64,000 nt of DNA. Source: Longimicrobium terrae. Lineage in GTDB: Bacteria > Gemmatimonadota > Gemmatimonadetes > Longimicrobiales > Longimicrobiaceae. Within the stretch, counting starts at the first letter, position 1; every line of letters begins with the position of its first letter. The translations under genes were made by a program, and so were the position numbers. The stretch is from the NCBI RefSeq assembly GCF_014202995.1, contig NZ_JACHIA010000002.1, positions 262,645 to 326,644 of the forward strand. Direction: 5' to 3'. Shown here piece after piece: positions 29,011-37,591 of this stretch. The notes below the pieces were generated by a model. That model saw only the letters and a program-made list of their open reading frames with translations, made no database searches and was not told the DNA's origin.

Positions 29011-29252
29011 GGGCGGGCGGGAGCGTTGCGGGGCGGCGGCGGGAGATCGGCGGAGCGGCCATGATGATCATTCCCCGCCAGCGGCGCGTCAAGGACCTTC
29101 CGGCGTCCAAACTGGTAACAGAAGGGCTGAATCGGTGTGTGGGCACAGGGGGGTTCTGGTGCTGACGCGCAACAAGTCTCAGATTTGCAGTACGCCCGTC
29201 CCGGAGCTTCGCGTTCAGGAGCGACGTCGGGCCCTGTTCCCCAACCCGGAGG

Positions 29253-29852
29253 ATGAATCGAGTGCAGAAAACGTCGGGCTCGCGCCGCGGCCAACTCGCG
29301 CTGTTCGCGCGCAACTTTCTGAAGCATCCGCGCATGCTGGGCAGCGTCATCCCCAGCTCGCGCTTTACGATTGAAGGACTGCTCAAGCACGTGGACTGGA
29401 ACCGCGCCCGCGTGGTGGTGGAGTACGGCCCCGGCGTGGGGACGTTCACCCATCACGTGCTCAAGCGGATGCGGCCCGACGCCACGCTGATCGTCATCGA
29501 GATGAACGACGACTTCGTGACGTACCTGCGCGAGAACATTCCCGATCCCCGGCTGCACGTGGTGCACGGCTCCGCGGCGGACGTGGATGCGGAGCTGCGC
29601 AAGCTGGGGCACGACCGTATGGATTACGCCATCTCCGGCATTCCGTTCAGCACCATGCCGCCGGAAGTGCGCGCAGAAATCCTCAAGAAGACGAACGCCG
29701 TGCTCAACCCCGGCGGCGCCTTCCTGGTCTACCAGTTCGCGCCGTCCATCGGCGGGCATCTGGAGAAGTTCTTCGGCAAGGTGGACCGCAGCTTCGAGCC
29801 GCTGAACATTCTGCCCGCGCACCTGTTCGTGGCGCACCCGCGCGCCGCCTGA
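29253..29852 (+). CDS. SAM-dependent methyltransferase, phospholipid N-methyltransferase (PmtA)-like
   Basis: About 199 residues with G-S-V-I-P-S-S-R near residue 30, V-V-V-E-Y-G-P-G-V-G-T-F-T (motif I) and I-S-G-I-P-F-S-T-M-P at the active site. This set is shared by PmtA-type phosphatidylethanolamine N-methyltransferases and rRNA dimethylases; PmtA-like is favoured by the length. GGAGG abuts the ATG at 29253 without a spacer, while a GTG at 29262 has a 9-bp spacer and is the more likely start. Confidence 0.83.
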   Translation: MNRVQKTSGSRRGQLALFARNFLKHPRMLGSVIPSSRFTIEGLLKHVDWNRARVVVEYGPGVGTFTHHVLKRMRPDATLIVIEMNDDFVTYLRENIPDPRLHVVHGSAADVDAELRKLGHDRMDYAISGIPFSTMPPEVRAEILKKTNAVLNPGGAFLVYQFAPSIGGHLEKFFGKVDRSFEPLNILPAHLFVAHPRAA

Positions 29853-29875
29853 CCGTTCTCGGCCACGGATCGCTG

Positions 29876-29911
29876 AAAGCCCGCCCCGGTGTTCTGCCGG
29901 AGCGGGCTTTT
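29876..29911 (+). terminator. rho-independent terminator
   Basis: A 14-bp stem (29876-29889 with 29897-29910, one mismatch) ends in a T run. It lies between converging genes. Confidence 0.85.
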
Positions 29912-29978
29912 GCGTTTTCCGCCAGCGGTGGTCGGGCGGGATGATGGATGAACGGAGGCGCGTCCATCGATCGCCCCG

Positions 29979-30512
29979 TCACGCCGGTCGCGACTCCAAT
30001 CGCGCCAGTTCGCGGATCCAGCGGCGCGCGATCCACAGCGGAATGATTCCGAACACGCCAAAGGAGCAGTCGATCAACCGCCACCAGAACGGGATCTCGC
30101 GGATGGGTCCGGCGATGAGCGCCAGCGGCACGACGGCCACGCACGCCATCATCCCCCACGTGACCACCCACTCGTTGCGTACCGGATCGCGCAGCGGCCC
30201 CACGAACAGCAGCGCGATCACCAGGTGCGCAAAGGCCAGCCAGTCGGTGCCGTACGCCAGAAAGGGGTAGGCGCGGTTGGTCTGCTCCACACCTTCCCGG
30301 ACGGTGATGAGCCAGCGCAGCAGCACGCCGTGCGCCTCCGGTGCGTCTCCCGGCGCGGCGCCCAGCAGGCGGGTGAGCCACGCCAGTTCCGTCTGCACCG
30401 GAAACGCCGTCACGCCGCTCAGCACCAGCCCGATGATGAACAGCCATAGCAGGATGCGGATACGCCGCCGCAGGGTGTCGGCTTCCGCGTAGCGAGAATC
30501 AGACGGGTGCAT
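29979..30512 (-). CDS. four-helix membrane protein of unknown function
   Basis: 177 residues from the ATG at 30512. Four hydrophobic segments (about 20-40, 88-108, 117-137 and 145-162) alternate with short charged loops, and the C terminus is basic. I recognise no family. A dehydrogenase or transporter accessory role cannot be claimed. The longer frame upstream has no coding look. Confidence 0.65.
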   Translation of the reverse strand: MHPSDSRYAEADTLRRRIRILLWLFIIGLVLSGVTAFPVQTELAWLTRLLGAAPGDAPEAHGVLLRWLITVREGVEQTNRAYPFLAYGTDWLAFAHLVIALLFVGPLRDPVRNEWVVTWGMMACVAVVPLALIAGPIREIPFWWRLIDCSFGVFGIIPLWIARRWIRELARLESRPA

Positions 30513-30605
30513 GGGATGACGGGAAGCGGGATTCCGGCGCCGCGGGCCGCGGTCTTGCCCGGATGAGTCGCGGGATGGATGAGAAACGGCGGAGCGGAGG
30601 AGAGG

Positions 30606-30890
30606 ATGTCGCGCGCGTTCGTACGAGAAGATTCCGGCTTTGTGCCGCCCGGTCACTTCGGCCTGCCGCCCCGGGATGATCCCGGGTTCGACGCGGCGGC
30701 CGCGCGCGCCCTGCTGGAGGCGGCGCGCCACGGCAACACGCCCAGCGCGGAATCCGCCACCGGCTACCGCTGGGGCGAGCCGCGGCTGCATCGGCACGTC
30801 CGCCGCCTGCTGGCCGCGGCGGAGGCGCTCCCGGAGCACGAACAGGATCTTCGCTACGTCCGCGTCGCGCGGCGGTTCCTGGCACCGTGA
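30606..30890 (+). CDS. small hypothetical protein, 94 aa
   Basis: Starts at the ATG at 30606 after a GGAGGAGAGG Shine-Dalgarno. The chain is soluble and charged, with P-R-D-D-P-G-F-D, then A-R-A-L-L-E-A-A, then Y-R-W-G-E-P-R-L near the middle. I do not know a function. The strong ribosome site supports a real gene. Confidence 0.6.
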   Translation: MSRAFVREDSGFVPPGHFGLPPRDDPGFDAAAARALLEAARHGNTPSAESATGYRWGEPRLHRHVRRLLAAAEALPEHEQDLRYVRVARRFLAP

Positions 30891-30997
30891 TGCGGGCGAT
30901 GGCGCATTCCGGCGTGGCGGTGCCCTGAAGGCCATCCCCCGCACAACGGGCGGCATCTCCTCAGCGCCGCCCTGTTCCCGTCAGGGAGCGGACGAAG

Positions 30998-31612
30998 CTA
31001 CGGCTCCGCGCGCACCAGCGTGCCGAAGCCGTAGCGCCAGCCGAAGCGGGCGATCATGTCCAGCATGCGCACCACGGGCAGGCCCATCACCGCGAAGTAG
31101 TCGCCCTCGATCCCCTCCACCAGCGCCGAGCCGAAGCCCTGGATGCCGTACGCGCCGGCCTTGTCCATGGGCTCACCCGTGGCCACGTACTCGCGGCACG
31201 CCGCCTCGTCCAGCGCGCGAAAGCGCACCTTCACCCGTTCCAGGCTGCTTTCCACGCGCTTGCCCAGCGCCACGGCCACGCCCGTGTGCACCTCGTGTTC
31301 GCGGCCGGAAAGGCGCATCAGCATCTGCACCGCGTGCTCCACGTCGCGCGGCTTGCCGAGCACGTCGCCGTCCACGACGACGATGGTGTCGGAGCCGACC
31401 ACGAGCGCATCCGGGCGCTCGCCCGCGATCTTCTGCGCCTTTTCGCGCGACAGGCGTTCCGCGTGCTGCGACGGCGTTTCGCCGGAGAAATAGCTTTCGT
31501 CGATGTCGGCCGGCAGCGTCTCGAACTGCAGCCCCAGGCGGCCGATGAGCTCGGCGCGGCGGGGGGACTGCGAGGCGAGCACCAGCGGGGGCGGAGTCGG
31601 CGATTCGGTCAT
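30998..31612 (-). CDS. maf: Maf-family nucleotide pyrophosphatase
   Basis: House-cleaning hydrolase that removes modified or surplus nucleoside triphosphates; the family also has septum-related roles in Bacillus. The motif L-A-S-Q-S-P-R-R-A-E-L-I opens the protein. V-V-G-S-D-T-I-V-V-V contains the catalytic aspartate, and Y-G-I-Q-G-F follows. The length is 204 residues. The ATG at 31612 matches the family N terminus. It is the last gene of a dtd operon. Confidence 0.95.
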   Translation of the reverse strand: MTESPTPPPLVLASQSPRRAELIGRLGLQFETLPADIDESYFSGETPSQHAERLSREKAQKIAGERPDALVVGSDTIVVVDGDVLGKPRDVEHAVQMLMRLSGREHEVHTGVAVALGKRVESSLERVKVRFRALDEAACREYVATGEPMDKAGAYGIQGFGSALVEGIEGDYFAVMGLPVVRMLDMIARFGWRYGFGTLVRAEP

Positions 31613-31625
31613 CAGTCTTTTTCGG

Positions 31626-31931
31626 TCAGCGGGCACGAACAAAGGCGGCCTGCGCTTCGCCCTCGTCCATCAGCAGAAATCCATCATCCGTAAGCACCAG
31701 CGGAGACATTTCACCCCCGCCGGCATCCATCCACGCGCGTCCGTTCTCGATCACGACAACGGCGTGCAGCTCCACCGCGGCGCTCCCGTCGCGCATGGCG
31801 TACAGCACCTCGCCGCCGGGGGTGATGGTAAGGGCCACGTCGCCGAACACGGCTTCCAGCTCCGGGCGCGCGGGGTCCAGCCGCCAGTTTCCCGCCAGCG
31901 CGCGGAGCATGGCCGAGGCCCTGTCCGGCAT
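31626..31931 (-). CDS. small hypothetical protein between dtd and maf, 101 aa
   Basis: The chain is beta-rich and looks like a small barrel or immunoglobulin-type fold: L-T-I-T-P-G-G-E-V-L-Y-A, V-E-L-H-A-V-V-V-I and F-L-L-M-D-E-G-E. It sits 4 bp after dtd and 13 bp before maf, so co-transcription is near certain. No family is recognised. A second ATG at 31910 is possible. Confidence 0.6.
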   Translation of the reverse strand: MPDRASAMLRALAGNWRLDPARPELEAVFGDVALTITPGGEVLYAMRDGSAAVELHAVVVIENGRAWMDAGGGEMSPLVLTDDGFLLMDEGEAQAAFVRAR

Positions 31932-31935
31932 GCGG

Positions 31936-32373
31936 TCAGCGCTCCAGCACGAGGGTGACGGGGCCGTCGTTCACCAGTTCCACCTCCATCATCGCCCCGA
32001 ACTCCCCGGTTTCCACCGTCCGTCCTCCGGTCCGCAGCAGTTCCACGAACCACTCGTACAGGGGAATGGCGATCTCCGGGCGCGCGGCCTCCACGAAGCT
32101 GGGCCGGCGTCCCTTGCGCGCGTCGCCGTACAGCGTGAACTGCGAAACCACGAGGAGCGCACCACCGGTGTCGTCCAGGGAGCGGTTCATCTTTCCCTCC
32201 TCATCCGTAAAGATGCGCAGGGAGGTGACCTTTTCCGCCATCCACGCCAGCGTCTCTTCGCTGTCGCCCTCCTTGAAGCCGGCGAGCAGCAGCAGCCCGG
32301 CGCCGATCTGGCCGGTGACGCGGTCCTGCACGGTGACGCGGGCGCGGCGAACGCGCTGAAGAACGATGCGCAT
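31936..32373 (-). CDS. dtd: D-aminoacyl-tRNA deacylase
   Basis: Proofreading enzyme that hydrolyses D-amino acids (and glycine on tRNA-Ala) from charged tRNA. The motifs S-Q-F-T-L-Y-G-D and N-D-G-P-V-T (the Gly-cisPro loop) are both present. The length is 145 residues, exactly that of the family. It is the first gene of the dtd-hypothetical-maf operon and is divergent from glpK. Confidence 0.96.
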   Translation of the reverse strand: MRIVLQRVRRARVTVQDRVTGQIGAGLLLLAGFKEGDSEETLAWMAEKVTSLRIFTDEEGKMNRSLDDTGGALLVVSQFTLYGDARKGRRPSFVEAARPEIAIPLYEWFVELLRTGGRTVETGEFGAMMEVELVNDGPVTLVLER

Positions 32374-32420
32374 GAAGTGTGGCCGGGGTTTCGGTGCGGC
32401 GGCGAAGATACGGCGGCGGC

Positions 32421-32451
32421 AGGGAATAGGGAATGGGGAATAGGGAATAGG
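32421..32451 (+). repeat. GGGAATA repeat tract
   Basis: Degenerate tandem units GGGAATA/GGGAATG. It is the reverse complement of the tract at 21541-21576. It lies in the divergent region between dtd and glpK. Confidence 0.6.
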
Positions 32452-32652
32452 AACGGCAACGAAATTTCGGCAGATGGACGGTGGAGGCGTGAAAGGTGAC
32501 GAAATTCGGTGTTTTCCGCGCGTTCCTCCGCCTCCGCCGTGTCCTCCGCGCGGGGGCTGTTTTCGATGGATGGGAGCGCACGTCTGGCGGATCGTGTAGC
32601 GCGCAGTTAGCGTGCGCGCTCCGACGATTCCCGCCACCCGCGACCGTGTCCC

Positions 32653-34143
32653 ATGATCCTCTCCATCGACCAGGGTACCACCGGCACCACCTGCCTCGTG
32701 CTGGACCGGGAGGGCCGGGTGCAGGGGCGCGCGTACAGCGAGTTTACGCAGCACTTTCCGCGGCCGGGGTGGGTGGAGCACGACGCGCGCGAGATCTGGA
32801 CGGTGACGAAGCGCGTGGCGCACGTGGCCGCGGCGCACTCCGGCGCGGGTCTGGAGGGGATCACCGGCATCGGCATCACCAACCAGCGCGAGACCATCGT
32901 CGTCTGGGACCGCGAGACGGGCGAGCCCATCCACAACGCGCTGGTCTGGCAGGACGGGCGCACGGCGGAGGCCTGCCGCGCGCTGCGGGATGCCGGGCAC
33001 CAGGACGCCGTCCGCGCCCGCACCGGGCTGGTCATCGACCCGTACTTCAGCGGCACCAAGCTGTCGTGGCTGCTGGACCACGTGCCCGGCGCGCGCCGTC
33101 GCGCCGAGGCGGGCGAGCTGGCGGCGGGGACGATCGACAGCTGGCTGGTCTGGAACCTTACAGGCGGCCGGCTGCACCTGACCGACCCCACCAACGCCTC
33201 GCGCACGCTGCTGTACGGGCTGGAATCCGGCGCGTGGGATGCGGAGATGCTGTCGCTGTTCGGCGTGCCCGCGGCGGTGCTCCCCGAGATCCGCGCCAGC
33301 TCCGAGGTCTACGGAACGACGGACGGGGACGCGTTCGGAATCGAACTTCCCGTGGCGGGAATCGCGGGGGATCAGCAGTCCGCGCTGTACGGCCATGGAT
33401 GCTGCACGGCGGGGGAGGGAAAGAACACGTACGGAACGGGTGCCTTTCTGCTCGTGCACACGGGCGACCGGCCCGTCCCTTCGCGCCACGGGCTGCTCAC
33501 CACGGCGGCGTGCGGGCCGCGCGGGGAGCGGGCGTTCGCGCTGGAGGGCTCCATCTTCATCGCCGGGGCGGCGGTGCAGTGGCTGCGTGACGGCTTGGGG
33601 ATCGTGGACGACGCCGCGCAGACGGGCGAACTGGCGGCCTCGCTGGCCAGCAACGACGGCGTCTTTTTCGTCCCCGCCTTCACCGGGCTGGGCGCGCCCC
33701 ACTGGGAGCCCGAGGCGCGCGGCACGCTGCTGGGGCTGACGCGCGGCACCACGCGGGCGCATCTGGTGCGCGCCGCGCTGGAGGCGATGGCGTTCTCCAC
33801 CCGCGATGTGGTGCAGGCGATGGAAGCCGATGCGGGCGTAACACTTCCCGCGCTGCGCGTGGACGGCGGCGCGGCGGCCAACGACTGGATGATGCAGTTT
33901 CAGGCGGACGTGCTGGGCATTCCCGTCCGCCGTCCGGCGATGGTGGAGATGACGGCCCGTGGCGCGGCCGGGCTGGCGGGGCTGGCGACGGGCTTCTGGC
34001 CGTCCCCCGAAGCGTTCCAGGAGGCCCGGCCCGCGGAGTCGGAGTTCGTCCCCGCGGCCGACGAGGGCGGGCGCGCGGCGCTGCTGGCCGGCTGGCGGCG
34101 CGCGCTGGCCGCCGCCCGCGCGTGGGCCGGGTATTCCGAATGA
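32653..34143 (+). CDS. glpK: glycerol kinase
   Basis: Phosphorylates glycerol to glycerol 3-phosphate, feeding phospholipid synthesis and glycolysis. The N-terminal phosphate loop [10 protein letters not shown] is clear, as are I-T-N-Q-R-E-T, the glycerol-site W-Q-D-G-R and the C-terminal [12 protein letters not shown]. The length of 496 residues is typical. No glpF, glpD or glpR is nearby. A strong bidirectional terminator follows. Confidence 0.97.
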   Translation: MILSIDQGTTGTTCLVLDREGRVQGRAYSEFTQHFPRPGWVEHDAREIWTVTKRVAHVAAAHSGAGLEGITGIGITNQRETIVVWDRETGEPIHNALVWQDGRTAEACRALRDAGHQDAVRARTGLVIDPYFSGTKLSWLLDHVPGARRRAEAGELAAGTIDSWLVWNLTGGRLHLTDPTNASRTLLYGLESGAWDAEMLSLFGVPAAVLPEIRASSEVYGTTDGDAFGIELPVAGIAGDQQSALYGHGCCTAGEGKNTYGTGAFLLVHTGDRPVPSRHGLLTTAACGPRGERAFALEGSIFIAGAAVQWLRDGLGIVDDAAQTGELAASLASNDGVFFVPAFTGLGAPHWEPEARGTLLGLTRGTTRAHLVRAALEAMAFSTRDVVQAMEADAGVTLPALRVDGGAAANDWMMQFQADVLGIPVRRPAMVEMTARGAAGLAGLATGFWPSPEAFQEARPAESEFVPAADEGGRAALLAGWRRALAAARAWAGYSE

Positions 34144-34191
34144 CGGTGCATGTGCGTGGCAACATGCACATCACATCGCTGGCGGAAAAAG

Positions 34192-34227
34192 AAAAGGGGG
34201 GACGGGCAATCGCCCGTCCCCCCTTTT
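34192..34227. terminator. bidirectional intrinsic terminator after glpK
   Basis: A perfect 16-bp stem (34192-34207 with 34212-34227) has loop AATC, with A and T runs at its base in both directions. It serves glpK and the converging 34242 gene. Confidence 0.92.
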
Positions 34228-34241
34228 CGCCTTTCATCCGC

Positions 34242-34643
34242 TCAGGCCTTTTTCTTTTCCAGCGCGCGGGCGTACCGGCGAAAGCCGTCCACCACGTCGT
34301 CTGCGGCGGCAAAGATGTTTCCCACCGCGACCTCGGAGTCGCGCGGCAGCGCGAGTTCCAGGATCTGGATGGCGCGCTGCACGGCCTTGGCGCGTGCGTG
34401 CGTGGCCGTCTGCTGCGCGGCGACCCTCCGCTTGCGCACCTTGGGTGCAACCGCGCCCTGCAGCGTTTCGCGCCCCGCATCCGTCACCACCACGTGCCCG
34501 TTGTGTTCGGTGATGCAGTCGCGCGACTTGAGCGCGCGGATGATGCGGCCGTCCAGGTCGGCGGATGAAACCGGCCCGCTCTGGCGGGTCAGGTAGCGAA
34601 GGAGATCGACTTGTTTTTCATTCAGAGGCTGTGACATGGACAT
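34242..34643 (-). CDS. small winged-helix-like protein of unknown function
   Basis: 133 residues. The N-terminal 60 residues (Q-V-D-L-L-R-Y-L-T-R, S-A-D-L-D-G-R-I-I-R-A-L, V-V-V-T-D-A-G-R-E-T-L) have the helix-turn-helix-wing pattern of MarR or ArsR type proteins. The C-terminal half is helical and basic. A DNA-binding role is likely. ATGs at 34643 and 34637 are both possible. A 16-bp perfect palindrome lies about 75 bp upstream and is a candidate autoregulatory site. Confidence 0.6.
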   Translation of the reverse strand: MSMSQPLNEKQVDLLRYLTRQSGPVSSADLDGRIIRALKSRDCITEHNGHVVVTDAGRETLQGAVAPKVRKRRVAAQQTATHARAKAVQRAIQILELALPRDSEVAVGNIFAAADDVVDGFRRYARALEKKKA

Positions 34644-34716
34644 CAAGATTGTGCTTCGCGGCACGCCGCCGCAAGGGTTTCTGCACAAGTTTCTGTAACT
34701 CGGGATGAAAATAATC

Positions 34717-34732
34717 CAAATAGATCTATTTG
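34717..34732. promoter_or_regulatory. 16-bp perfect palindrome, candidate operator
   Basis: CAAATAGATCTATTTG is a perfect palindrome in an AT-rich island inside GC-rich sequence. It lies 74 bp upstream of the start of the winged-helix-like gene at 34643. The position and AT bias suit an operator overlapping a promoter. The link to that protein is inference. Confidence 0.55.
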
Positions 34733-34800
34733 CCGACACGGACGCGACAAATTGTATCGATCGAGATAGTCATCGCAAACAGTTTTCCAGGGAGAAGCCT

Positions 34801-34844
34801 GTCTGTTCCGCGGCCCCCGGCGAGCGCGGGGCCGCGGAACAGAC
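34801..34844. terminator. strong hairpin after the decarboxylase gene
   Basis: A perfect 17-bp stem (34801-34817 with 34828-34844) with a 10-nt loop lies 11 bp past the stop of the siroheme-decarboxylase-like gene. No long T run follows on the minus strand, so it may work mainly as a 3' stabiliser. Confidence 0.7.
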
Positions 34845-34854
34845 GGACGGATGC

Positions 34855-36009
34855 TCACTCCGCGTGCATGGCGGCCGGGTCCACGCCCTCGCGCGCGCAC
34901 CATTCCAGGTACGCGGACGGCAGGATCTCCGACGGCTTGATTTCGCTGCGGCCGCCCCAGAACACGTTGGTGTAGTCCACGTCGATCCCGGCTTCGCGCA
35001 GGTGCTCGTCGATGGCGGCCTTGTGGGCCAGCACCAGTTCCTTTTCCGTCCCGTGCGCCACGCCCATGATGTTCACGCCGGCGAACTCCGGCCCGCCCTC
35101 GCGCCAGTACGCATGGGTCATGATGTAGTGGCGGCCCACCTCGCGGCCGGCTTCCATCTCGCGCCCTACCGGAACCCGCCAGTGGAAGAGCGCGTTGTAG
35201 CGCGTCACCCGCGTGCCCGCCGCGGACGGCTTGACGTGCTCCAGAAAGGTGCTGAAGCGGCCCACGACCCCGCGCTCGTTCAGCCCGCGCGCCACGGCCA
35301 GGAACTCCTCCAGCGGCACGCCCGCCTCGGCCGCGCGCGCCTCCCACGGGTGATCCACGATCTCCTCGAGGCCGAACTCGCGCTTCAGCGGCCCCAGCAC
35401 CTGCCACTCCAGGTCGCTGAGCTCCACCACGGCCGTGTTCTGCACGCGGCCCAGTTCCTCGCTGCGGGCGCCAGGCTCCATGCCGCGGCGCCGCACGTGG
35501 CCCACGCCCAGGGTGAAGACGGCGTTGGCGGGCATGAGCCGGAACGAGTGCGCGCCCACCTTGTCGCGCAGGTACTCCGCGTGCTTGCGCAGCGAAAAGC
35601 CCTGCGGAACCTTGAGCGTGGTCCACAGCCGGTACTTGCTCCCCGGCGTCTCGGCGTCGGTGGAGCGGATCACCACGTGGCCGGAAAAGGGATCCTGCTG
35701 AAACATGTAGTTGAAGGCCGAATCCAGCTGTTCCGCATCCACCTGCCACGCCACCAGCGCCCCCGGAGCCAGGTTGGTGGCCAGCATGGTCTGCCGCACG
35801 CGGCGAATGACGCCCGCGGCCAGCATGGCGCGAATGCGCTCCAGCACCGTGGGCAGGTCCACGCCGGAAAGCCGGCTGATTTCCGCGAACGGTTCGGCCT
35901 GAAAGCCGGTGATGCGGTCTTCGGAAACTTCAAGAATGCGCGCGTTGACGGGATCGGTGGTCTCAACCGGCACCGTTCCCGCCTCCGCCGCACGAAAGGC
36001 TTCACTCAT
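34855..36009 (-). CDS. fused siroheme decarboxylase-like protein (AhbA/AhbB, Lrp/AsnC-type)
   Basis: 384 residues made of two AhbA/B-like halves: about 25-200 and 210-384. Each half has an Asn/Lrp-type winged helix (N half: E-I-S-R-L-S-G-V-D-L-P-T-V-L-E-R-I; C half: E-F-L-A-V-A-R-G-L-N-E-R) and a ferredoxin-like alpha/beta domain. Siroheme decarboxylases convert siroheme to didecarboxysiroheme for alternative haem or haem d1 synthesis, normally as an AhbA-AhbB heterodimer, so a fusion would carry both. No nir, ahb or hem genes are adjacent, so a regulatory role as an Lrp-type protein remains an alternative. The start ATG at 36009 is the last before homology. Confidence 0.75.
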   Translation of the reverse strand: MSEAFRAAEAGTVPVETTDPVNARILEVSEDRITGFQAEPFAEISRLSGVDLPTVLERIRAMLAAGVIRRVRQTMLATNLAPGALVAWQVDAEQLDSAFNYMFQQDPFSGHVVIRSTDAETPGSKYRLWTTLKVPQGFSLRKHAEYLRDKVGAHSFRLMPANAVFTLGVGHVRRRGMEPGARSEELGRVQNTAVVELSDLEWQVLGPLKREFGLEEIVDHPWEARAAEAGVPLEEFLAVARGLNERGVVGRFSTFLEHVKPSAAGTRVTRYNALFHWRVPVGREMEAGREVGRHYIMTHAYWREGGPEFAGVNIMGVAHGTEKELVLAHKAAIDEHLREAGIDVDYTNVFWGGRSEIKPSEILPSAYLEWCAREGVDPAAMHAE

Positions 36010-36170
36010 CGGCTGCTCGCTTCTGACAGAAACACGCGGCGCGGAGCGCACCGCCCGATGGGGACGATACGGCTCCGCGCCGCCCGTGAACAGAGGGAAT
36101 TTCCTTACCTGCCATCAGCCGGGAATGCGGCGGCCTCGCGACGCGCCATCCCCGGCTCCGTGCCGCGCGG

Positions 36171-37022
36171 TCAGCCCTCGCCCGCGACGCCGCCGGCCGG
36201 CGCCTCCGGCTCGTCGCCGCGGCGCAGGGTGAGCTTGTACGCCTCGGGGGGCGCGTTGGGCTTTACGCGCACGGACTTGGCGGGAATGCCCACGTTGACG
36301 TGGTACGGGCGCACGTCCTTGGTGGCCACGGCCATCGCGCCCACCATGGCGTCCTTGCCCACGTGCGTCCCCGCCAGCACGGTGGCGTGATAGGTGATGC
36401 GCACCCCGTCGTCGATCACCGTCTTGAGGTTGGACACATCCACCTGGTCCACGATGCTGTGCGTGTGGCTGTAGATGTTGGCGAAGTCGCTGATGCTGAC
36501 GCCGTTGCCCAGCTCGATGCCGCCGCGGTCGTCCAGCAGCACGTTGCGGTGCACCACCACGTCGTCGCCCACTTCCATGTTGTAGCCGTAGCTGAACTCC
36601 ACGAAGTGAAAGCACTTGAAGTTGCGGCCCACGCGCTTGAACAGGAACGGCGCCAGCGTGCGGCGGAAAAGGACGCCCAGGTGCACGTTGCCGCCCAGCG
36701 GGCTGCGGTCGAACATCTGCCACATCCACAGCAGCGGCTTGCGGGCGTAGAACTGCTCCTGGTCCACCTCGGCGTAGTATTCCGGCTCCAGCGTCACGTT
36801 GCGCGCGTCCATCTGCGCCAGCGCGGCACGGGCGGAAAGCGGGAGGGTGGACGGGTCCACATCCGCCAGGTGCGGGTAGAAGATCCCCGTCAGCGTGCGG
36901 CGGCACAGTTCCCACCGGTCGTCGCCGCGCTCGAGCGCGGTGCGAATCTCATCCAGCCACTCCTGGTACAGGGTCGTGGCCTCGGCCGCGGGGTCCAACT
37001 TTCTGAGAGGATAGCGGGGCAT
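36171..37022 (-). CDS. hexapeptide-repeat (left-handed beta-helix) acyltransferase
   Basis: 283 residues. The N-terminal helical extension (about 1-120) precedes the left-handed beta-helix, whose hexapeptide rungs run from about residue 130 to 250. A G-I-P-A-K-S-V-R-V end typical of acetyltransferases follows. It probably O-acetylates a sugar or small molecule. The acceptor is unknown. The start at 37022 is the first ATG before the M-P-R-Y-P-L N terminus. GNAT and PAP2 genes lie upstream on the same strand. Confidence 0.85.
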   Translation of the reverse strand: MPRYPLRKLDPAAEATTLYQEWLDEIRTALERGDDRWELCRRTLTGIFYPHLADVDPSTLPLSARAALAQMDARNVTLEPEYYAEVDQEQFYARKPLLWMWQMFDRSPLGGNVHLGVLFRRTLAPFLFKRVGRNFKCFHFVEFSYGYNMEVGDDVVVHRNVLLDDRGGIELGNGVSISDFANIYSHTHSIVDQVDVSNLKTVIDDGVRITYHATVLAGTHVGKDAMVGAMAVATKDVRPYHVNVGIPAKSVRVKPNAPPEAYKLTLRRGDEPEAPAGGVAGEG

Positions 37023-37132
37023 GGAGCCTCGACCGTCGGTGTTCGTCGTGAATCCGCCGCGGGGCGCGGTCGGGAGTGGCCTGCAAGATACACTTCCGGA
37101 CAAGTAACGTAAACAGGGGAGGCGGGTCCGCG

Positions 37133-37591
37133 TCAGCGCAGAAAGCGCGTCCAGCGGCGGCGCGGGAGCGGCTCAAAGCCGTGGCGCTGGTACAGCCGCT
37201 CCGCATCCGTGTGCGACGACTCCACTTCCAGCTCCAGGGCCAGGCATCCCGCCTCGCGTGCCTGGTCGACGGTCGCAGTCAGCAGCGCGCGTCCCACGCC
37301 GGCGTTGCGCAGTTCGGGGCGCACGTACAGGTCGTCCAGCCACGCCACGGCCCCGCCGCGCTCCACCTTCCAGGTAAAGGAGACGGAGGACACGCCCACG
37401 ACCGAGCCGTCGTGCTCCGCGCAGAGAATGAAGCCGCGGTCCGGCACACGCAGCACGCCATCGACCGCGAACTCCAGGTCGGCGCGGGCGATGGGGATGT
37501 CGTGCTCGCGAAGCTGCGCCTCCAGCAGGTCGGAAACGACGTCCAGGTCCGCGGGGATGGCGGGGCGGATGGCGAACGGATCGTGGCTCAT
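37133..37591 (-). CDS. GNAT-family N-acetyltransferase
   Basis: 152 residues with the acetyl-CoA fold: L-D-D-L-Y-V-R-P-E-L-R (motif A strand) followed by N-A-G-V-G-R-A-L-L (pyrophosphate loop). A C-terminal Y-Q-R-H-G-F-E-P then completes the domain. The substrate is unknown. Its start overlaps the end of the PAP2 gene by 4 bp (ATGA). Confidence 0.85.
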   Translation of the reverse strand: MSHDPFAIRPAIPADLDVVSDLLEAQLREHDIPIARADLEFAVDGVLRVPDRGFILCAEHDGSVVGVSSVSFTWKVERGGAVAWLDDLYVRPELRNAGVGRALLTATVDQAREAGCLALELEVESSHTDAERLYQRHGFEPLPRRRWTRFLR

